In this document: piece by piece, positions 57,923 through 64,000 of the stretch
Position numbering within the stretch: the first letter of the stretch is position 1
Layout: the number at the start of each line of letters is the position of its first letter
Assembly (NCBI RefSeq): GCF_000275845.1
Contig: NW_006766888.1
Coordinates: 456,622-520,621 of the forward strand
Length of the DNA: 64,000 nt
Direction of reading: 5' to 3'
From: Dichomitus squalens LYAD-421 SS1
Lineage: Eukaryota; Basidiomycota; Agaricomycetes; Polyporales; Polyporaceae
Notes under the pieces: model-generated
The model's database searches: none
The model's input: the letters and a program-made list of their open reading frames with translations, nothing else
Told to the model about the DNA's origin: nothing
Translations under genes and position numbers: made by a program

Positions 57923-58352
57923 TCAGAGCTCGATGGGAAGACAGCCAATGGAGATGGCACCACCCTGCGAAATCCACATGGTAAGCCAAACAGGTCGTCT
58001 ACGGGAAGCAATGGACTTACGACGTTGTTGTTCTGGCAACAGACGGGCTGCTGAGAACAGGCGGAGTTGCCTCCGGCCCCGATCACCGAAATGGGAGAGC
58101 ACTTGAAACCTATCTGGCCAGTGACGTCCTGGAGGTTTACACCGATCGCCTTCAGAAGAGTAGCACCAGCGGCACTCTTCGACTGCAGTTTGAGACAATG
58201 TTAGCTTCCTACACTCTCAATAAGGAATATCACAAGTTACTCACGTCCTCGTAGCTCTCGCAGCACTGTACACCGCCAGTGTTGCAGTTACCGGCGGCCG
58301 CAAGGAGAGGGAGAGCAAAGAGGGTGGCAACGACAGCGACGCGGGCAAACAT
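57923..58352 (-). CDS. Class I hydrophobin (1)
   Basis: Three exons (58352-58245, 58182-58021, 57964-57923) give 103 aa. A signal peptide (MFARVAVVATLFALPLLAAA) leads to the eight-Cys pattern: CNTGGVQCC, a longer loop to KCSPISVIGAGGNSACSQQPVCC, and GCLP near the end. The C-x6-CC ... C-x5-CC spacing and the hydrophobic stretches fit class I hydrophobins. These small secreted proteins assemble into amphipathic films on hyphae and fruit bodies. The exon plan is the same as in hydrophobin 2: exon 2 is 162 bp and exon 3 is 42 bp in both. A TATAAGG box lies 117 bp before the ATG. Confidence 0.95.
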
Positions 58353-59670
58353 GATGAATATGTTTCGAACGGTGAGGACGAAGACTGGTAAGGATAGTGT
58401 GTTCGGGAGTTGGACTGCAAGAGATGAGCGACTGGGAACTGACGTTTGGGTTCTCTACCTCGCCAGGTCCTTATACTCGAGAGCAATGGTCTGTGCGTCG
58501 GTACGCGAAGACTCGTTGCCTCCGGTTCTGAGACCAAACCATGTCACAACCGCGCCGCGTCAGAGACGAGTCTAGGACGCGCAAGTGCGCCCTCTATGTC
58601 GTACTCTTCACCGGGTGACACCACCACAAGTCCGCTAGGCGACCTCACGAGCGGGGACCCGCCCTCGCACACGCGCATCGGCCGTCGGCGGCGCACCATA
58701 GCGCCTATTAGCCTTTAGCGTTTCACCCTTTGCCGTACGTCGGGGACTGGGAGCGGGACGCCCAGCAATCGGCAATCGGAAAACATGGTAAGCGTCGCTT
58801 GTGAGGAAGTTGAGGAAGTTTATTACTCAATGAAACCGCAATTAAGTGTTCCGCCTGCGCACCGCAGCCATAGCCCAGATCGCCTATAGCCTCGTGACGG
58901 CATCCGTACCTTTCCCGTATAATCCCGTCGGACGATCTCTTGTCGGTGTGCTCTGAGCGGCCAACTGCATCGACCCTTCCGACCTGCGGCATCATGTCAT
59001 TGGGGTCAATGGTTTTCATGTGTTCTGACACGCAGCACTTTCCCCCCAACATGCATGCTATTCCCGCGACGCGGGTCAGTGCATCGTGTTTCCGGCCCTT
59101 GTGTAACCCTCGCGGGTCTGGACTATGGAACAGTACTAGTGCGACCCCAGAAGCGACGCAATAAGCGCCTGACCCCAGAAGCGACTGACACGCCTGCAGG
59201 TCTCGCATTTCCCTGTCAATAAATGTACAAACGCTACAAATAAAACTATGTGCTTCTGTACTATCACTCCCAAAAAGAACGAAGGAAATCTGGAGGAATT
59301 TGCTCCCGATAAACGTCAATCTGGGTAGGGTTCCAGGGGTTTACTAACCTTGTTGTATTGCCACAAAGAGATCGGCCCTGCCGATCTTCTTGTAACTCCA
59401 GGAAGTGTTTTGAACATGTGCACTGAGTATAATTATTCAGTTTCCGAAGGATTACGGATTGCGGTACTTGAGGAATGGGAAGGGGGTCTCTCGAGCGTGA
59501 CATTCAGCCACTGACCGAGATAAGGCTGACTTTGATTATGAGCGCCTCGACTAGTGTTCCCTCCGCCAACGTCGTTATCAGACGACTGATAATGGCGGTG
59601 TTTAAATCGGCAGTCTTCGGCACCGTGACCATTGGTGACAATCTGTGGGCGCCTTTCCGTCGTTTCTGGG
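58353..59670. other. Intergenic, no supported gene
   Basis: About 1.3 kb upstream of hydrophobin 1 up to the third gap. Short unrecognised frames only. A 28-bp sequence at 59131-59158 has a diverged copy beyond the gap at 61116-61143. Confidence 0.5.
58469..58475 (-). promoter_or_regulatory. TATA box of hydrophobin 1
   Basis: TATAAGG on the minus strand, 117 bp before the start codon. Confidence 0.45.
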
Positions 59671-60456
59671 NNNNNNNNNNNNNNNNNNNNNNNNNNNNNN
59701 NNNNNNNNNNNNNNNNNNNNNNNNNNNNNNNNNNNNNNNNNNNNNNNNNNNNNNNNNNNNNNNNNNNNNNNNNNNNNNNNNNNNNNNNNNNNNNNNNNNN
59801 NNNNNNNNNNNNNNNNNNNNNNNNNNNNNNNNNNNNNNNNNNNNNNNNNNNNNNNNNNNNNNNNNNNNNNNNNNNNNNNNNNNNNNNNNNNNNNNNNNNN
59901 NNNNNNNNNNNNNNNNNNNNNNNNNNNNNNNNNNNNNNNNNNNNNNNNNNNNNNNNNNNNNNNNNNNNNNNNNNNNNNNNNNNNNNNNNNNNNNNNNNNN
60001 NNNNNNNNNNNNNNNNNNNNNNNNNNNNNNNNNNNNNNNNNNNNNNNNNNNNNNNNNNNNNNNNNNNNNNNNNNNNNNNNNNNNNNNNNNNNNNNNNNNN
60101 NNNNNNNNNNNNNNNNNNNNNNNNNNNNNNNNNNNNNNNNNNNNNNNNNNNNNNNNNNNNNNNNNNNNNNNNNNNNNNNNNNNNNNNNNNNNNNNNNNNN
60201 NNNNNNNNNNNNNNNNNNNNNNNNNNNNNNNNNNNNNNNNNNNNNNNNNNNNNNNNNNNNNNNNNNNNNNNNNNNNNNNNNNNNNNNNNNNNNNNNNNNN
60301 NNNNNNNNNNNNNNNNNNNNNNNNNNNNNNNNNNNNNNNNNNNNNNNNNNNNNNNNNNNNNNNNNNNNNNNNNNNNNNNNNNNNNNNNNNNNNNNNNNNN
60401 NNNNNNNNNNNNNNNNNNNNNNNNNNNNNNNNNNNNNNNNNNNNNNNNNNNNNNNN
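59671..60456. other. Assembly gap (786 N)
   Basis: Run of N between two stretches without recognised genes. The flanks are not copies of each other. Confidence 1.
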
Positions 60457-61569
60457 AATTGACAGGAGTTCGACCACCGCTGGTGATATTACTCTGGTGC
60501 TGGACAGAGTGTGGATCTGAGCGATGATACTCCCATAGAAGAGAAGGAAACCTCGAAGGGGTACAAGCCCAAGGTGACCGGCATCGGTGGACACAGCGAT
60601 AGGTGCATCGCACTCCTGAATTCAGACGCATTATGTTATCGGGTTGCGCACACAAAGAGAAGTCACAGTGTATTGCCTATAACAGAGACAGAGGATTACA
60701 GGGGGATTGACTGCTTGCAGATATCATAGATAGTGCAGAGTAGGCTCAGCGCAGCTCAAAGATGGCGGGAGATAAGCATGCAGGCGCGCAGGCAAGGACA
60801 GCTCGGACTCCCGGAGAGAGGGCAGGGAGGTCACATAGGTCACCGAGCGGGGAGTCACGGGGGTAAAGCCACCAGACGTTAAGGTGCTCGGGAACCTCCG
60901 ATTTTTCGTTCCCGCTTGGAGCTCCGAACGTCTGGTCACGAGACTACCGGGGTGTGTGCATTCATTTCATCGTTACGTCCGACGGAGAGCACTCTCGCGA
61001 CCCTTGAGGCAACGGGCGCATCTCGACATCCGCATGGTCTTGCTGGGTCTTCCCACCTTATGTACATCTTATTATCATTGGAGTCGTCATGTCCTTGTCC
61101 ACTGTGAGTGTAACGCAGTACTGGTGCGACTCCAGAAACGATGGCCTATTACCGTGAATGCCTTCGAAGCTTGCACTCAGACAACTGGTTTCAAACTGAG
61201 AGGTAGGATAGCCGACCCACCAACGAGCTCCTCGTCAGCACGACAAAATTTGAGATGGGAGGTGGGGACATCGTGCGAAAGAGGCGAAGCGAGATGGACA
61301 CGGCGCGTCGCGTTCGGTATTGGGGTCACATGACCGCGTTGTACTAGGTTCAGAACCGGACGGACTCGCGGAGAGCCGTTGAAGATCGAATTTCTCATCC
61401 CTCCTGCTCCGACCTCTCAGCTGCGTGTGCCCGCGTAGACACAGAATCTGCATATTGCTATCGGCGAACCACCAGTAAACGACCAGCAAATGTCGAGTGT
61501 AAGTTGAACGGGGACAATCAATTCACCCGCGCTCAACTGATCACATGCCAGAATTCATATTCAGGCATC
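60457..61569. other. Intergenic, nothing recognised
   Basis: From the gap to the start of the GFA-domain gene. Short unrecognised frames only. Confidence 0.5.
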
Positions 61570-62118
61570 ATGAAAGGAGCGTGCTTTTGCGGCGCGGTTT
61601 CGTACGAGGTGACGGGGGATCCTACCCTCCGTGCGTTCTGCCACTGCACGCTCTGTCAACGTCTGACGGGTGAGCTTCTCTGCCTTCCGAGTCTGCTTGT
61701 AGCGGCGTCTTCCCCTTTTCAATGATCTTCTTGAACGGAAGACCGCGCGGCTGACCACCTACCCCCCACAGGCAGTCCTTTCATCCACACCGTACACTTC
61801 CCATCGAGCGCTTTTTCATGGACTCACGGTGCGCCACACGAAGACCGCCTAGACGCATACGCCGTCGCGAGCAAGCCGCACAAGACCCGCTGGCGGTGCA
61901 AGACATGCGGCGCGTGTGTGATGTCTGCGAACGCGAAGACGGGAAGCTGCAGCGTGTGGGGCGCGCACCTCGCCCGAGATGATGCCGGGAACATAATCGA
62001 TTGGGAGAGGGTAAAGCCGACGGCACACATGTTTTATGGGACCAGGATGCTCGATGTTGACGACGGCCTGGCCAAATGGGAGGGTTACGAGAACGGCTCG
62101 GCTCGGCTCGAGCTCTAA
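61570..62118 (+). CDS. GFA/CENP-V domain protein (glutathione-dependent formaldehyde-activating family)
   Basis: Two exons (61570-61669, 61772-62118) give 148 aa, the usual family size. MKGACFCGAVSYEVTG and CHCTLCQRLTGSPF hold four of the zinc-binding Cys. SKPHKTRWRCKTCGACVMSA holds three more, and a further Cys lies in the GSCSVWGAHL strand. These match the Mss4-like GFA fold with two zinc sites. Members include a bacterial enzyme thought to form S-hydroxymethylglutathione, and CENP-V; most fungal copies are of unknown substrate. The start is the ATG directly before the GxCxCGxV motif. An in-frame upstream extension is not needed. Confidence 0.9.
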
Positions 62119-63047
62119 GCGCTGGGCATTGGTGAGTGTCTCGTTCTTCCTGCTAGTCACGCCCGCGGCCGGTCGTGCATGCTGAACACATTTCTCCAGA
62201 ATCACATGTATCACTCGCTGTGGATGTATTAAGCATTGAGACGGTGATTGAATTTGTTGCATCACACTGCGTACTCGGGTACGTTCGCGCTTCCGCACCA
62301 CTCCACTTCCTTGTGCAGGAACACCGTCCTGAGTGGGAATGTGAGACGTCGACTCAGGCGTACTCCTCATCGTGCCGATCCGAAGGAAGGCGAGAGCCCT
62401 CTTACGCCATACCTCGGCGTCCGAGGACGGCTGACGCCTGTAAGGCACGGAGCATACAAGGATACCAGTGTGCCCAGATCCTCTGTCCAAGGGCCCCGGG
62501 AGCATACCCCAACAGGGAATGCAACATGGTCATGATCTTGTTCAAAAACCGTGGTTCGCGCGATTGCATTCCTATACAATCCCGAACAAGTTGGATCGAT
62601 CCTAACTCTCGGACGTTGTGGGGCTAGGCGTGTCCACTTTTCAATGTCAGCTCGTCAACTCGTGCTAAATCCAGAACCCGCACGCGGGGCGGCGACGACC
62701 CGATGTCTGTCCTCAAACGTTTCACAGTACTAGGCAGTTCCACAGACATAGATAGGATAACAAGCACGTACGAGACCTCATGCTTCTTTCATATCCGGCA
62801 TGTCGACTTAAATTCTGCCATTCCAACCGGCTCTCCGTTCGATTTGAAGACAGTATGTAACTGAATTCCCAGGACGGCATACAACTTGCGTGGGAAAAGC
62901 GGACATCTCATTCCGACAGAGCTACATGTGGAACACCAATATTATCTCGACCCACATGCGACTAACACATTTTTCGTGCGAAGAACCAGATTGAACGTCC
63001 AAATGACAGCGACCACGGTGGAAGTCCGAGTTACGACACTGCTATAC
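62119..63047. other. Intergenic between convergent genes
   Basis: No gene recognised. Short frames on both strands lack family motifs. Confidence 0.55.
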
Positions 63048-63578
63048 CTAGAGAATGATGGGGATGCAGCCAATGGAGATCAAGCCACCCTGTCAAACAG
63101 AAAACGATCTGTCAGATTACTCGCATCTCCCAGAAAAGGGACTGCAGCTACTCACGACGCTGTTGTTCTGGCAGCAAACCGTGGTGGCAGAGCAAGCATT
63201 GCCCGAGCCAACGCCGACGACGCTGATAGGGGAGCATCCGAGTCCAACGAGGGCCTCGACGCCCTCGAGGACGATGCCAAGCAGGCCGAGGATACCACTG
63301 AATGCGGGGTCGCTAGCCTGTCGCGATGGAACCCAAGTCAGTGCTATGGCTGGCGCAGATGGACATGGACTGCTCACCGAACCGACGGAGTTGCAGCATT
63401 GGATGGGTCCGGTGCTGCAGGTGTCGCCGCCAGTAGGAGCGGGAGCAGACACTGTGACGGTGACGGTCGCGGTCGCAGTCGTCGTAACCGGGGGAGGGGT
63501 GGTGTTCCAAGGCTTGGCGGCAGCAAGGATGGACAAAGAGAGTAGGAAGTAGAGAACGACGACGGCACGAGAGAACAT
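63048..63578 (-). CDS. Class I hydrophobin (2)
   Basis: Three exons (63578-63378, 63317-63156, 63089-63048) give 134 aa. The signal peptide (MFSRAVVVLYFLLSLSILAA) is followed by a Thr/Val-rich linker (TATATVTVTVSAPAP). The eight-Cys core then reads TCSTGPIQCC, GCSPISVVGVGSGNACSATT with VCC, and ISIGCIPI. The core aligns closely with hydrophobin 1. The linker is the main difference and adds about 30 residues. It should be secreted and form surface films. A TATAAAGG box lies 91 bp before the ATG. Confidence 0.95.
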
Positions 63579-64000
63579 GTTAAAGGTGCTGGATATGCTG
63601 CTGGTGAGGCTGCTGATCTAGTTCTGAGGATATGTCCGAACTGAAGAGCTGCGATGTCGCTGTTAAGACCTTTATACATGCGCGAAGTCGACGCCAGCAT
63701 CCTCGTCTCCCAGTCTCGAGGTGCCTAGGTATCACATTGGCATCATACTCAACTATTAATCATCGAGCGGGAACGCACGGGCAAGGGAAGCCCGACAGGG
63801 ATGACGCGCCGATCTGGCCGTTGAATGGACGATCCTGACAAGCTGCGCGGCACGCTCGAACAACCGAGTCCAAGCTGCGCGCCCCGACATTTGCTGGGCC
63901 ATGATTTGACATTCCCGTCAGTCCTTTTGACAGATTGAAGAATAAGTCGGTTCCGCGCAGAGCATTGCTGACAAGCGGACTTGACACACGGCCCGCCGCC
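63579..64000. other. Promoter side of hydrophobin 2 and window end
   Basis: No further gene recognised before the window ends. Confidence 0.55.
63669..63676 (-). promoter_or_regulatory. TATA box of hydrophobin 2
   Basis: TATAAAGG on the minus strand, 91 bp before the start codon. Same position class as in hydrophobin 1. Confidence 0.5.

Noticed and set aside
59475..60655. Open frames of 270-380 codons across the third gap
   Set aside because: They exist only because N cannot encode a stop.

Overview
The window looks like a piece of a nuclear chromosome from a filamentous basidiomycete, most likely a wood-decay agaricomycete. The genes carry many short GT-AG introns, mostly 50-65 nt, and coding DNA is GC-rich. 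The family mix fits: two class I hydrophobins, a GH12 endoglucanase, a DUF6533 membrane protein, F-box paralogues, a DHA2-type MFS pump and a Kre9/KNH1-like surface protein. The assignment rests on family content and gene structure only; no species is claimed. Three runs of N (344-812, 26823-27378, 59671-60456) show a scaffolded draft assembly.

Left part (1-16.8 kb): a duplicated GC-rich flank around a gap, a lactonase (minus), ribosomal protein eL24 (minus), a UbiA-fold membrane protein (minus), an MFS transporter (minus) and an Ase1/PRC1/MAP65 microtubule bundler (plus). A nested repeat made of GATTCTG-type words follows at 15.7-16.7 kb.

Middle (16.8-28 kb): a PLC-like phosphodiesterase gene is split into a 5' half on the minus strand and a 3' half on the plus strand. 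The two halves join in phase at an intron, as expected after a local inversion. A cluster of direct and inverted repeats lies between them. Next come a DUF6533 protein (plus), glucosamine-6-phosphate N-acetyltransferase (minus), a MITE-like element with 37-bp perfect terminal inverted repeats, a short-chain dehydrogenase (plus), and a hAT-type element with an 8-bp target duplication interrupted by a gap.

Right part (28-64 kb): the complete catalytic subunit of DNA polymerase epsilon (9 exons, about 2254 aa), a basic HMGN/H1-like chromatin protein, a UBR7/Mlo2-type protein divergent from a stand-alone hydantoinase-B half of 5-oxoprolinase, a Kre9-like protein, three intact F-box genes plus an F-box relic, a four-helix membrane protein, a GH12 enzyme, two class I hydrophobins (minus) and a GFA/CENP-V-domain protein (plus).

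Genes are unlinked single units, as usual in fungi. The visible themes are housekeeping (POL2, eL24, Ase1, GNA1, UBR7), cell surface and wall (GNA1, Kre9-like, hydrophobins, GH12) and a locally expanded F-box family. Exon borders were read by eye from splice signals, reading phase and family motifs, so individual borders may be off. Family names come from motif recognition, not from searches.
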